Origin: Tetracentron sinense
Lineage: Eukaryota > Streptophyta > Magnoliopsida > Trochodendrales > Trochodendraceae
Length of the DNA: 64,000 bases
Assembly: GCA_015143295.1 (NCBI GenBank)
Contig: CM026554.1
Coordinates: 31,075,531-31,139,530, forward strand
Direction of reading: 5' to 3'
The position numbers and the translations under genes were made by a program. Below, in pieces: positions 11,637 through 22,887 of the stretch; the first letter of the stretch is position 1, and each line of letters opens with the position of its first letter. Under the pieces are notes generated by a model. The model made no database searches. It was not told where the DNA came from and saw nothing but the letters and a program-made list of their open reading frames with translations.

Positions 11637-14054
11637 CGAAGGCACAACGGAAGCAGGAAAATCGTACTTCTGCGATGCCAACTGATCACCCTTGATCTCC
11701 TGAGGCCCGTCCTGCGTTGGATACTTCAACACCTGGTAGTACGAGGATGGTACAGCCTTCATCTCATGGGTCCACCAATGACCCAAGATGGCATTGTACA
11801 GTGATGGCGCATCCAGGACGGAGAACCTGGTCTGAAGGACAACGGGTCCAGCCACAACGGGTAAGACAACGTCGCCTACAGGCTTCATCGAGCTGCCATC
11901 AAATCCGAACAGGGGAGTCTGAGCAGGGATGAGAATGGAAGGATCCAGCTTCATCTGAGTGAAAGCATGAAGATACAAGATGTCTGCTCCACTCCCGGAA
12001 TCTACGAGCACTCTCTTGATGTTGAAATCTCCTATTCTCATGGTGAGAACAAAAGCATCATAGTGAGGTCGGATCACTGCTACCAGATCACGATCAGTGA
12101 AAGTAAGTGTCTGCTCAACGCTTCTGCTAGGCACCTGCACCTGACACACTGCAGCCTCATGAGACAGCTTCCTGGCCTTCGCCCTGAAGTTCCTCTCCAC
12201 ATCAGCTTCCGGCGCCTGCACGCGGCAAATGACATTGATCGTGCCCAAGGAAGCCCCTCCACTGGTACTGGGATTATTGGCAGGTTCCCCTCCACGAGAC
12301 TGGGACACCGGCTCCCTGGCACGCTCCATGCCGCCGTTGTCAGAAGCAAGATACTCTCCCAAGTACCCCTCCTGAACAAGCCTCTCCAAGTACTCCCTCA
12401 GAATACGACATAGGTTGGTGAGATGACCACGACACTTGTGATAATGACAATACTCATGCACCCGTGGTCCCGATGTAATATCCTGCACAGCCCTCGCCGG
12501 CCACTCGAAGTATGGCTGATCCTCCATTGATCTCATGATGATCGTCGGGCTGACTGTGAAATTGATGCGCGGTGTTTGATCAAAAGATCGCCGCTCACTA
12601 GGCTGCACGACTCTCTCGTGCTGCACTTGAGGCTGCACCTGGCGTGGCTGATACTGCTGCCTCGCCTGATGTTGATCATTAGGACGTCTCTCCGTCCTAC
12701 TCTGCTGCTGATTAAAATTTCTTTCAAACGGGCGCCGATCCGGCTGATCCCGCTGAGTCACGTAAACAACTCTCTCCTTCTGCTTCCTTGGTGGCGAGTC
12801 CTCAGATGATGAAGACTCGTACCTCTGCTTCTTCTCCTTCCTCTTCGATGATCGGTGTGTCCTCTCCACGACATCCACCACTCTCGTCCTGGGCTTCGGC
12901 ACCGGCACAACGGATACGTCCTCCTCATACCTCCCGTACTTGGTGGCACGTACCATCAACTCGTCCATCTTGACAGGATAGTCAAGAGCCAAGGACTTAT
13001 AGAGCTCGGAATGCTTGGAGATAGCATTCTTGAAAGCAGCGATACAGCTCGCTTCGTCGACCTTATCAATATTGTGGACTTCATCGGTGAAACGTGAAAT
13101 GAAGTCCTTCAAGGATTCGGCCGGCTTCATCCTCAGAGAGAAGAGAGTATCTGCACCTGCTTTCTTCTTCTTATTGATGATGAAGCGATCAATAAAAGCC
13201 GACCTGAGCTCTGAGAAATTGCTGATGGAACCAGGAGGCAAGTTCCGAAACCACTTCGATGCTGCCCCAGACAGGCTGTTGGGGAAAGCTTTGCAATACA
13301 GGTCATCATCCGGATTGCGAACAGCCATCGCGTGTTTGAAATCAAACAAATGCTCCTCCGGGTCCGTCTTTCCAGTGTACATGGGGAAGATCGGAGTTAT
13401 GAACTTGGAAGAAGTATATGACTGGTTGATGGCGTCCGTGAAATGAGAGTTCTCAACGTTATCCTTTGCTGACTGAGCAAAGTGGTCAGGAATCCCTCCC
13501 TTCATGCTCTTAACACGAGCACCGATCAAAGCTTCCACCTCCTTGGCAGTCACCCAAGTCTTCTGGGCGTCTGCACCTCCGGTAACCCCTCTCAAGTCTT
13601 CTCGCCCTGCCCCTTCTCGAAAATCCACACGATCTGAAGGGATGCTCTGCTCTGCCCGAACCTGAGGCTGCCTTACATCCCCTTCAGTAGGATGAAGCAC
13701 AAACCTGGTTTCACGGTTCTCTGGGGCAGAAGGGGAAGAAGAGAAGTCAAACTGACGTCTCAAGGAAGGCCTCTGCAGTGGCACCTCATCCACCTCAAGC
13801 CTACTATGCTCGAACGCCTCCAGCCTCTCCTGCATCAACTGCTGCTGCCTGGTGAGCTGGTCCAGAGCAGACTGCTGCTTTTGCAGCATCGTCAAAATGC
13901 GATCAGAAACAGAAAGTTCGACAGGAGGAGGCACGGTCCTCTCTGGTTGCCCAGACGAAGGACTGACTCCAGGAATGTGCACGACAGATGGTACAAAAAG
14001 AGTGGCCTGAGGGGTTTGATCCTCACGCCCGAACACTGATGACTGATCAGCCAT
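11634..14054 (-). CDS. gag-protease of the first Ty3 element
   Basis: An 806-residue open frame starts at the ATG 56 bp downstream of the 5' LTR, just after the primer binding site. A Gln-rich coiled stretch (residues about 55-80) is followed by the retrotransposon gag domain at about 210-340 (FPMYTGKTDPEEHLFDF, FRNLPPGSISNFSELRSAF, LKDFISRFTDEV). Then come an Arg/Gln/Ser-rich linker, a zinc-knuckle-like CHYHKCRGHLTNLC, and an aspartic protease at about 680-780 with VDSGSGADILY (DSG active site) and AILGHWW. The product would package element RNA and process the polyprotein. The frame is intact and ends in TAG at 11634. Confidence 0.92.
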   Translation of the reverse strand: MADQSSVFGREDQTPQATLFVPSVVHIPGVSPSSGQPERTVPPPVELSVSDRILTMLQKQQSALDQLTRQQQLMQERLEAFEHSRLEVDEVPLQRPSLRRQFDFSSSPSAPENRETRFVLHPTEGDVRQPQVRAEQSIPSDRVDFREGAGREDLRGVTGGADAQKTWVTAKEVEALIGARVKSMKGGIPDHFAQSAKDNVENSHFTDAINQSYTSSKFITPIFPMYTGKTDPEEHLFDFKHAMAVRNPDDDLYCKAFPNSLSGAASKWFRNLPPGSISNFSELRSAFIDRFIINKKKKAGADTLFSLRMKPAESLKDFISRFTDEVHNIDKVDEASCIAAFKNAISKHSELYKSLALDYPVKMDELMVRATKYGRYEEDVSVVPVPKPRTRVVDVVERTHRSSKRKEKKQRYESSSSEDSPPRKQKERVVYVTQRDQPDRRPFERNFNQQQSRTERRPNDQHQARQQYQPRQVQPQVQHERVVQPSERRSFDQTPRINFTVSPTIIMRSMEDQPYFEWPARAVQDITSGPRVHEYCHYHKCRGHLTNLCRILREYLERLVQEGYLGEYLASDNGGMERAREPVSQSRGGEPANNPSTSGGASLGTINVICRVQAPEADVERNFRAKARKLSHEAAVCQVQVPSRSVEQTLTFTDRDLVAVIRPHYDAFVLTMRIGDFNIKRVLVDSGSGADILYLHAFTQMKLDPSILIPAQTPLFGFDGSSMKPVGDVVLPVVAGPVVLQTRFSVLDAPSLYNAILGHWWTHEMKAVPSSYYQVLKYPTQDGPQEIKGDQLASQKYDFPASVVPS

Positions 14055-14090
14055 GATCTCAAAGAGTAAAGGGGGGTTCGTTTATTATTT

Positions 14091-14106
14091 CCCACAGACG
14101 GCGCCA
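14091..14106 (-). promoter_or_regulatory. Primer binding site
   Basis: Four bases inside the 5' LTR the minus strand reads TGGCGCCGTCTGTGGG. It begins with the TGG that pairs with a tRNA CCA end. I did not assign the tRNA. Confidence 0.75.
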
Positions 14107-14110
14107 ATTT

Positions 14111-15065
14111 TGTGAGGGGAAAATACCGGCAAGGACACGCGTCAGCAACAGCTCCTCCCACGCTCTGGTTTACCGGTAGAAGGTTGGAGTGGAGGGTGTG
14201 ACACCCTGACCTGTACTCCGATGCTAAAGTCAGTAGATGTAGAAGATGATGAACAGTAAACACTGAAGAGTCACTGAAAGTTACTCAAGGTACTGGAAAG
14301 CACTGAATAAGTATGCTCTGAAGTATGGCCAAAACGTGTGTTAAAGTGATAAAACGTGATCTTTTGCACTAAAAATCACGGGGTATTTATAGGGTAAGGT
14401 TGGTATGGCCATCGATGACCATGGATGGCCATAGGTGTCCATACCACGTGTCTTTGTACTCATTGCCAAATATGCCAGACATATCTGCCGCCGGTTGCAT
14501 CGCACGCGAGAGCCTCCTAACAGTCCAATCAGACAGGATCGGACAGTACGCAGAAGTGACCAGCATTAAATGCCAAGACAGTGCTTTCGGCACGCAATAG
14601 TGTTTTCGGCACGCCTGTCAGAATTATGGATCGCCATTTGATCACTTCCTCCTACGAGTCGGTCTCGTTGTTGACTCGAGCTAGGTTACGGTGTAGATGT
14701 CTTAAAACACAGCAGGACATCGTTGTCGGTGAGACAACGGACTCATTGTTCATGTCACGACAAAAACGTTGTCAAGAGCGCAACGGTTACGTTGTGCTTA
14801 ATACAACGAGCACGTTGTCAAGCCACAACGGAAGCGTTGTTCTACAAGAGAACAAAGACGTCGTAGACAACGGGCACGTCGTGTAGCAGACAACGTGTAC
14901 GTTGTACAACGCACAACGGGAACGTTGTGCATCAGACAACGTGTGACCCCTCTATTTTAAGCACGTGACCCCAACTCGTGTCCACGTGTCACTTTCGTGA
15001 ACAAAACAACAGAAACGAGCTCGTTCTCCAACGCTAAGTTGATTTTACGAATTTTATCCGTTACA
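14111..15065 (-). repeat. 5' LTR of the first Ty3 element (right copy)
   Basis: The partner of 3356-4311. A minus-strand TATAAATA at 14384-14391 (context CCTATAAATACCCC) is the probable transcription start region for gag-pol. G-box-like CACGTG words occur on both sides (near 14442 and 14980). Confidence 0.95.
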
Positions 15066-15180
15066 GTGTAAATTGAGATCAATCCTTGGTGTGAAGCCAA
15101 GTTATCTTCTTCTCTTATCTCCTCCATTGTTATCTTCTATTTTCTCCTTGAAAACCCTAACCAATCCAAACCGTAGCCAC

Positions 15181-15969
15181 CAACCATTGCTGCCATAGTT
15201 GTCCCCTACCCTTTGGACAGATATGTTAAGTAGGACTTAGTTTTCTTGCCAACAAGAAAACAAGTTGAGGGATGTTCCATCAGTTTAAACCCGATAACTG
15301 AAATATACAAGACCCAATTTGATTTTTCTCTTTTGAGAGGTACAAGGCACAATCTGTTGCAAAGGAATAAACTCAAACTCAAACTCATGGAAATGATTAC
15401 TTTAAAACATTGTCGTCAGTGGCTAATTCAATTTAATTATTCTTATTGACAAGTAAACCAAGATGGGATCCCTTCCATCAATTTAATTATTGTTATTGAC
15501 AAGCAAACCAAGATGGGATCCCTTCCAACTAGATATAGAAAAGGCTTTTCTCCATGAATTTGCAAGGAAAAAGTTTACGTGGCTCTTCCTGGGTTTTCAT
15601 CTCATGGCAAAAAGGAAATTACATAAAAAAAAACAGGGGAAAAAAAAACAAAAACAAAAAAAACCTTGACATAATCTAGCAGTTTACAATTTTAGTATCA
15701 ATATTGGATTTCGGGTTGCAAAGATGAAGTTGGCCACTCCTTATTAAACAGGAGAACGAACAAAGGGATGATTGTCTCAATTGTTTATGTCAAAGGACAG
15801 CTTAATTCGAACAACCATCTCCACAAAGAATTTTGGGCATACATCGATATTTTCTTGGCATATCAGTTGTTAGGGAATGATCTTTTTAAAAGAAACTATG
15901 CTATTAATCTTTTGAAAGAGTTTCCTGGTGCCAAGTCTATGACCATAATTCGTGTGTTGATCTTTGTCA
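15181..15969. other. Non-coding stretch with a 50-bp tandem duplication
   Basis: No gene is seen. A 50-bp unit (ATTTAATTAT...GGGATCCCTTCCA) is present twice in tandem at about 15428-15527. An A-rich tract lies near 15625-15662. Confidence 0.6.
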
Positions 15970-16622
15970 CAATGTAGTCAAGGCATCGCCTAGGTTGTTT
16001 TGGATCACCACCGCCTAGGTGCCTCACTAGGCGGGCGTTTTTAGATCACCCTTTCATTTCCTCTCAAGTGTAAGCCTTTCTTATAACTTATTTACATATA
16101 AATATCATTTAAATAAATGGTTCTATTTTCATTTACTTAAGATCAAGGTTATACCCCTTCACCCTTATAGCACCTTAGCGGTTACCTTAGATCTGACTAC
16201 GTGTGTGTGTGTGTTAGGTGTTACATTACCTCTTACCAAAAAAAAATATGAGGTTATACCCCCCATTTGAATTGAATAAAAATTATTCTAGGTCCAAATT
16301 CTTGAAAAATAAAAAGTCAACTTTCCAGTTTAAGAACAAAATTGATTTTTTAAGAATTAGGTCAAATTTCGACTTGCAAATGCTAAGGTAATTCTAAATC
16401 TTAAATTTTCATAAATTCCAATATGTCTAAACATTACTAAAACTCAAAAGACTGGGAAGAAAAGTCTCATACTTTAGTCTTCAATTCATCTACGGAGACA
16501 AAATAGTCAACTAACAATTCAGCAGAAAATGACTTACCTTCAAGCTTTACAAAGAATTTCTAAGCATATGCTGGGTACCCTACATTATTGTCAACCCTAG
16601 AATGTTTGAATTGTTGTGTATA

Positions 16623-16680
<58 letters not shown>

Positions 16681-16748
16681 TTTAATTATTTTTATCGGTT
16701 GAGCATTGCCTAGCCATGACTAATCGCCTAAATGCCTTGACTACACTG
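15970..16748. mobile_element. hAT-type MITE, 779 bp, with perfect 8-bp target duplication
   Basis: Terminal sequences CAATGTAGTCAAGGC (left) and the inverse of CAGTGTAGTCAAGGC (right) are flanked by CTTTGTCA at 15962-15969 and 16749-16756. GCCTAGGCG-type words cluster near both ends. It has no coding capacity. A (TA)n run at 16628-16671 lies near the right end. The middle part (16090-16560) resembles 25500-25960. Confidence 0.92.
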
Positions 16749-16883
16749 CTTTGTCAAAATTCTAATGGTTTAGGTACAATACAAGATTAAAGACCTGGTT
16801 ATACAAGTAGTGATGAAAATTAGAGATATTTTAGGCATTTTTAAATTATATTAAAGTTATTTAACATCGACAATTAAACTTAG

Positions 16884-17105
16884 TTTATTAACTTTTAGGG
16901 GAAAAGATTTCCTAGTGATGATTGAGCTATACGAGACAAGTCAGTTCGATAAGGTGACTAACACCTTTGGTGTTGATCCCTAAGAAGGTAGGCATTTATT
17001 AACTTTTAGGGGAAAAGATTTCCTAGTGATGATTGAGCTATACGAGACAAGTTAGTTCGATAAGGTGACTTAACACCTTTGGTGTTGATCCCTAAGAAGG
17101 TAGGC
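16884..17105 (+). repeat. 111-bp tandem duplication
   Basis: The unit 16884-16994 is repeated at 16995-17105 with a constant offset of 111 and only a few differences (one T inserted in ACTTAACACC). It lies inside LINE-derived sequence, in the part encoding a LIPKKVG-like motif. Confidence 0.9.
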
Positions 17106-19330
17106 GTTTAGGACGTGAAGGAATATCACTCAATCAGTCTTATGAGTAGTGTCTACAAAACCTAGTCCAAAGTCTTAGGTCTCAGTTGAAAGGGGTTATG
17201 GGGTCTATTACTTCTGCACAAGGGGCGTTTTTGGGGGACAAACAAGTTCTTGATGATATCTTAATAGCCATTGAGTGCATTGATGAGCAAATCAGATCAA
17301 AGGTACCTAGCATCCTATGTAAAGTCGATATGAAAAAGGCCTAAGATCGTGTCAATTGGAAGTTCCTAAATTATGTGTTGGGTCGCATGGGCTTTGAAGT
17401 TAAACGGAGGAGATGGATGAAAGAATGTATCTCAACTGTTTCAATACCTATTCTCCTGAACGCCATCCCAATAGGATACTTTACAAGCTCTAGAGGCCTG
17501 AGACAAATAGATCCTCTATCGCTGTAACAATTCATTCCAGTGTCAGAGGCATTAAGTAGGATGCTGTCTAGAGCGGACAAGGTTACATTTCAAGGTTTCA
17601 CGTTGGTAGGGAGGTTTTGAGGTATTTCATCTTCAGTTCCCCGACGACACCCTAATCTTTTGTGAGGCCTCATGTCGCTAATTGGACTTGAGATGCTTAT
17701 TTAGGTGTTTTAAAGTTGTTTCTAGTCTAGAGGTCAACCTGGATTAGAGTGAGATTGTGTCTGTCGGAGAGATGCCGAACTTGGAGGAACTTGCCGCGTG
17801 TTGAGGTTGCAAGGTGGAATCCCTTCCTTTTGTGTACCTAGGAATGCCATTGGGGTCTTAATTCAAGTCCAAGGAGAGGCATGATCCACGGTAATTGAGA
17901 GATTTGATCGCAGATTAACCAATGGAAATCCACATTTCTATCTGAAGGGGAAAAGTGACACTCATCAAAAGCACTCTTAGGAGTCTTCCAACATATTTTA
18001 TGTCCTCTTTGACTATCCCGTGTTCAATTGCATCCAAAGTAGAGCGCCTGCAACGTGATTTTATGTGGAATGAGAAATGGATCAAAGGCAACTACAACTT
18101 AGTATCGTGGGATCAAGTTTGTCGTCCAATTATGGATGGTAGTCTAAACTTTAATTCATTGGTCGAGGTCAACAAGGCTAATGGGAATTGAGATTTGGGT
18201 AAGAGAGGGGTAATCTAGGGCATAAGGTGATAGAGGTCAAATACAAAACTACTTCTGGTTGGGTTCTGAGGGAGGTTAGTGGCCCTCATGAGGTGGGATT
18301 GTGGAAAGGCAATATGGTCGTGTCGAATTGTCTGACTCCTTACACTAGGTTCAAGATAGACAATGCGTCTTAAATCAGTTTTTGGAATGACTTGTAGATC
18401 AGTTCGACAAGTTTGAAATATGTTTTTGGGAACATTTTTTTGTTCACAAGTGATACGAGGCCTCCGTAGTTGATTATTAAAAGGTGGGTGAGGGTGGGGT
18501 GGTCTAGTGTCCTAGGTTAAGACATAATCTAAACGACTAGGAATTGCCCAAATTTTTTAACCTTATGCACCAACACTCTGCATGTCCTTATTGTCCAACG
18601 TTCAAGGATAGGAGGATTTGGTCTAGAGGCAACAATGGTCATTTTTCAGTGAGATCATTACTACAGTCTTTTGTCACCTTTATCTCGTCTCACTTTCCTT
18701 AGGTGTGTGGAATCCAACAATTTAATCCAAAGTATCTTTCTTTCTATGAACTGCGACTCTCAATAAGAATTTTACTTACGATCAATTAAAACATAGTGTG
18801 GAGGATGGCTAGTAGTTGTTTTTTGTGCCTTCGCTTGAGGATGACTAATCGTTGTTTTTTGTGTGTCCGCATGGCGGAGTCGGTGGATCATTTGTTACTG
18901 CACTGTCCTGTTGCATTCAAAATTTAGGATCACTTTCTCGTCTAGGAGAGGACTGGATCTTTCCTTCCTCCTTTTAGAACTTTTAATCGTGTTAGAGACT
19001 AGCATGTCAGGACAAAGCATTTGGGCAGTCCTACTAGGGGCCATCACGTGGTCCATTTGGAAGGAAAGAGATAAGAGTCTTCGAAGAAATGCCTTCTCAA
19101 GTTCTGTGCATTTGTTGCAAAATTAGACATTTGACCCTCTAATGTTAATGGTGTATGGCTCGTCATGGCGAGGCAGATGTGGTCAGCTTCTTAAATTTAG
19201 AAGCGCTCCTTTATGCTGAAAGAACTTTTTAGCAAGGGCTTTACTTAGGGGATGTCCTATTGGTATTTTCACAGATAGTCTTGTTCATAGTTGTCAAGGC
19301 GATAGACCCCATGGACGCCTGAGGTGGTAG
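16884..19330 (+). pseudogene. Degenerate LINE (L1-type) reverse transcriptase and zf-RVT region
   Basis: Fragments in several frames read like plant L1 ORF2. These are LIPKKVG...DVKEYHSISLMSSVYK (about 17080-17160), QLKGVMGSITSAQGAFLGDKQVLDD-type sequence, CKVDMKKA with a stop in place of the next residue (about 17325-17345), VTLIKSTLRSLPTYFMSSLTIPCS and LQRDFMW (17955-18075), LVSWDQVCRPI (18098-18130), and a C-terminal reverse-transcriptase zinc-binding region (CLRLRMTN..., AESVDHLLLHCPVAFK, about 18825-18925) ending in GAITWSIWKERD. Stops and frameshifts are frequent, so the element is long dead. Its last part is duplicated downstream at 20315-21000. Confidence 0.85.
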
Positions 19331-19471
19331 CCTAATGAACTTTTTACTGCAGACATCCCCCCAATATGAGATCTATGTATGATGCATTTCCTTGAATAAG
19401 GGGACCTGTAATTCATGTAAATTATAAAATCTCTATTGTTAAGATACACTTCAATAGAAACATCATTGCAG
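18786..19471 (+). repeat. 686-bp direct duplication, copy A
   Basis: Matches 20315-21000 at a constant offset of 1529 with no net indel and about seven or eight substitutions by eye (about 99% identity). It contains the LINE zf-RVT end and downstream sequence. Confidence 0.93.
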
Positions 19472-20313
19472 AAATGTTTTAAAACGTGAAGGCGTAAGGC
19501 GAGGCGTTAGGACCTCGAGATGTGTGATGTGTAAGCCTCGAGGCGTGAGGCTTAAGCCTCACAAGAAAGCCTTATGCTCTCTCATTTTAACAAATAAATA
19601 AAATATAAGAAAATATGTTAAAAAATTAAAAAAGTTAATCAAAAATTATAGTTATATAGAGAGAGAGAGAGAAAGAGAGATGCATACACTTATTTGTTTT
19701 CATATGCATGTGGGCACACACTTACACATAAAAAATACTATATAAATATTTAACTATCAAAAAAATAAATATAAGAAGGCCAAGCAAATTCTAAAATTTA
19801 GATTTACGTTTTTGTTCATATGCATTTGAAGATGATGTTCAATCATCAATTCATGTGGTGAATTTAGAATTCTAGTAAAAAATTCCAAAGAAGTCATGAA
19901 CTACATTATAGGCTAGTTACTCCCAAATTTTGCAATGTCTACTAGGGAAATAATATAAATTAGATTCAAAGGATTTTAAAAGTCTAAATACGTTAAACGC
20001 AATAAATTAAGTGTTAGTTAAAACTAATATCATCATTTTCAATGCCTTATCTGAAATAAATTAAGTATTATTTGTTATTATTTGAAACAATTAACAAATA
20101 TATTATAAAAAAAAGACATTTAAGTCTCAGTTGTGGCTAGAACCCTAATTGTAGTTAATATATCATGTATGAGGTGTATGTCATAGACATAAAGCGAGCT
20201 CAAGACGTTCACTTTGAGGCTTGAGCTTCATGGGATTTAAGCCTCTCGGTTGAGCCTCAAGGCGTTTTCCTTGAGCCTCAAGGTGTAAGCCTTACATGCC
20301 TTTTAAAACACTG
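19469..20313. mobile_element. hAT-like MITE at the junction of the duplication
   Basis: Ends CAGAAATGTTTTAAAACG (left) and the inverse of CAGTGTTTTAAAAGGC (right). Both subterminal regions are full of AAGGCG/GCCTCA words (GAGGCGTGAGGCTTAAGCC on the left, GAGCCTCAAGGCG on the right). No matching 8-bp flanks are seen (CATCATTG on the left, ATTAAAAC on the right), as expected if one flank was replaced by the duplicated LINE segment. No coding region. Confidence 0.7.
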
Positions 20314-20314
20314 A

Positions 20315-21000
20315 TTAAAACATAGTGTGGAGGATGGCTAGTAGTTGTTTTTTGTGCCTTCGCTTGAGGATGACTAATCGTTGTTTTTTGTGTCTCCGCA
20401 TAGCGGAGTCGGTGGATCATTTGTTACTGCACTGTCCTGTTGCATTCAAAATTTAGGGTCACTTTCTCGTCTAGGAGAGGACTGGATCTTTCCTTCCTCC
20501 TTTTAGAACTTTTAATCGTGTTAGAGACTAGCATGTCAGGACAAAGCATTTGGGCAGTCCTACCAGGGGCCATCACGTGGTCCATTTGGAAGGAAAGAGA
20601 TAAGAGTCTTCGAAGAAATGCCTTCTCAAGTTCTGTGCATTTGTTGCAGAATTAGACATTTGACCCTCTAATGTTAATGGTGTATGGCTCGTCATGGCGA
20701 GGCAGATGTGGTCAGCTTCTTAAATTTAGAAGCGCTCCTTTATGCTGAAAGAATTTTTTAGCAAGGGCTTTACTTAGGGGATGTCCTATTGGTATTTGCA
20801 CAGATAGTCTTGTTCATAGTTGTCAAGGCGATAGACCCCATGGACGCCTGAGGTGGTAGCCTAATGAACTTTTTACTGCAGACATCCCCCCAATATGAGA
20901 TCTATGTATGATGCATTTCCTTGAATAAGGGGACCTGTAATTCATGTAAATTATAAAATCTCTATTGTTAAGATACACTTCAATAGAAACATCATTGCAG
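20315..21000 (+). repeat. 686-bp direct duplication, copy B
   Basis: The second copy of 18786-19471. It ends at exactly the base (…CATCATTGCAG) where the MITE begins in copy A, then continues into unrelated sequence (ACAATTCTAAG). Confidence 0.93.
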
Positions 21001-21480
21001 ACAATTCTAAGAACAATAAAAGGGGATTTCAAGTGTTAGAGATTAAAAAACGGAATAAAAAAACAAAGTCTACAATGATTATCGAAAGGGGAAGAGAGAG
21101 AGATTATGAAGGATAAAGAATAGAAAGAAACAATAGTCTACAGTTACAAGTCGTAAAACAGCGGCAAGGAAGTCAATGAACCAAGGATCACCGGCGATGT
21201 GGTGGGGAGTGAGACGGTAGATGGTAAAAACACAGCTGCAGTGTAGTAGCCTGGTGGGATGGCGATAACAATGGCGTTGTGGAGATAAGTTCTTGAAGCC
21301 TTGAAGCTTTGAACAACAGTCGAGAGAAAAACGAAGAGGAGAGGTAATGGGGACATCGGACCGTTAGATTTTGTTTATGATGGAGATCCATCATTGGATC
21401 ACGACTTGGAGGACGATCAACCGTCGGATTAAGAGATGATGATTGAAGGGCCGAGATCAGGCCATAGATGGGCATGGGCA
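21001..21480. other. Non-coding stretch, no gene seen
   Basis: A short GC-richer block at about 21140-21470 contains open frames on the minus strand without recognisable domains. I do not support them as genes. Confidence 0.45.
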
Positions 21481-21484
21481 GCCA

Positions 21485-21900
21485 TAGCCACCCATTTAGT
21501 TATTTAGATGTTTATTTTATCTAGTTTGTTTTTACTTTATTGTCTCTTGTAGTTAGTTTATTATGAGAGAACATGATAAGGGTAGTTTGGTATTTTTCTT
21601 TAAAAGTAGGGTTTTATTCTTTTGTTTATAAATACTCTCTTTGAAAATTAGAAATACACAGAATTTTTATGAATGAAATATGAGAACTTTTGGGCTTTTA
21701 GAATCTCCTATGATAAATATGGTGTGATGTCATGGTGTGATGTCAATCTTAGAGTCATTCTAAGGTAATCTTCTCTATCTTTCTTCTCCTCTTTGTTTAT
21801 CTTTTTATTTTCCTCCCAAAACCCTAGATCCCCACTCCCCTTGACTGTTACAGCAATTCCCTTGCTACTACAGCATTCCCCAGCCCTAATCCATTGAAGT
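21485..21900 (+). repeat. LTR-like repeat, related to 3251-3355 plus 15066-15180
   Basis: Contains TATAAATACTCTC (about 21626), a block matching the family described at 3251, then a pyrimidine-rich tract and AAAACCCTAGATCCC. The following 22200-22530 region is AT-rich with ACCCTAATT words. Probably a remnant of an LTR or leader of an unidentified retroelement. Confidence 0.4.
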
Positions 21901-22730
21901 TGCAGCCCCAGCAGTCCCTACAGCCCCCCATTACAGCCCTACACCCTGTCCCCTTTGTTGCCCAGATTTTATACAGCCTTTGGTTTGTCCCAGATCATTT
22001 CCAGCCAGCCTCCCCAGCTTTATCTCTACTTCCATAAACCTGTCCCAACAACTGTCATCTTTCCATTATCTGTCCTAGTCCTCTTCCTATATTATCCAAA
22101 CCCTAATTCAATTGTAAAACCCTAAAACAGCAAAAGCCCTAAACCCTAACCTATATTTTGTGATTTCCCCTATTTATTGTTATTGGTTTGTGATCCTAGA
22201 CTCATTAATATTAAACCCTAATTACATGCAAGTTACCTTAATAATTGTTGAGCCTGAGCTTGTTCTTGAAATCTTTGATTGACAATGAAATTCAATTGAC
22301 TATTGTTTAAATCCCTAAGCTAGTGGAAGTTCCCACTTCTATTACGATCACTCAATTCATATTTGAATTTTCATTATTGCGAGATTGTGATTTGACCTAG
22401 GGTATTACTAATTCCCTTTTGGGCTTTCTTTATTGTAGTTGTGGAATCCTAAATAATTTTATCATTTTCCTTATCACCACAATTCAATTTTGATCTCTCA
22501 ATCATATCATCCTAGGTTTATTGCATTGTCCTGCATCAAAAGGAGAAAGAGATGACTCCCTACTTTTTTTATGGGAGTTGGAACCCATCACATCACATTT
22601 TCAAAAGAAATAATAAAAAATCTATTTTAAAAAAATCTTTGAGAAACTAGTATCATTAATGATTTTATATACACTAAGTTTATAATGTGCATAAAATTAT
22701 ACATAAAGAGTGTCATTGTAAAATTAATCA

Positions 22731-22887
22731 AGCCGAGCCACCTATTGCTCATGTTCGTCTCGTTACTTTTTGAGCTTACTTTGAGGCTCGGCTCGGCTTG
22801 ACGATCTCAAAATATAAGTTCAAGCTTGATTCATTTAGAGTCAAGTCGAGCCAGCTCGCGAACTGGCTCGGCTCGTTTACACCCCTA
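22731..22887. mobile_element. hAT-like terminal fragment (GAGCCGAGCC family)
   Basis: The segment has clustered GGCTCGGCTCGG and CGAGCCAGCTCGCG words and ends GGCTCGTTTACACCCCTA at 22887. This is the inverse of TAGGGGTGTAAACGAGCC, a common plant hAT terminus. I found no matching left end or target duplication, so it is probably truncated. Confidence 0.6.

Larger units (their letters stand above)
3356..15065 (-). mobile_element. Full-length Ty3/Gypsy (Tat-lineage) LTR retrotransposon with an antisense gene
   Basis: The element is 11,710 bp, flanked by the 5-bp target duplication GTGTA (3351-3355 and 15066-15070). It has LTRs of 956 and 955 bp, a primer binding site and a polypurine tract. gag-pro and pol lie on the minus strand, so the right LTR is the 5' LTR. 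The order gag, protease, RT, RNase H, second (archaeal-like) RNase H, integrase marks the Tat lineage. A three-exon gene on the plus strand (4927-7400) fills the space between pol and the 3' LTR. I count about 20 differences between the LTRs by eye, mostly C/T or G/A, so the insertion is fairly young, yet pol already carries three nonsense codons. The element sits inside an older LTR-like repeat. Confidence 0.95.

Noticed and set aside
12080..13446. Plus-strand open frames opposite gag-pro
   Set aside because: Shadows of the gag-pro frame, with no start context, no domains and no splice support.
14091..14106. tRNA gene near the LTRs
   Set aside because: The match is only to the 3' end of a tRNA at the position of a primer binding site; there is no cloverleaf.
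21144..21475. Possible small genes on the minus strand
   Set aside because: Open frames of 70-95 codons without domains, in low-complexity repeat surroundings.
22731..22887. Complete hAT MITE
   Set aside because: Only one terminus is visible and no matching 8-bp flank was found, so it is listed as a fragment.
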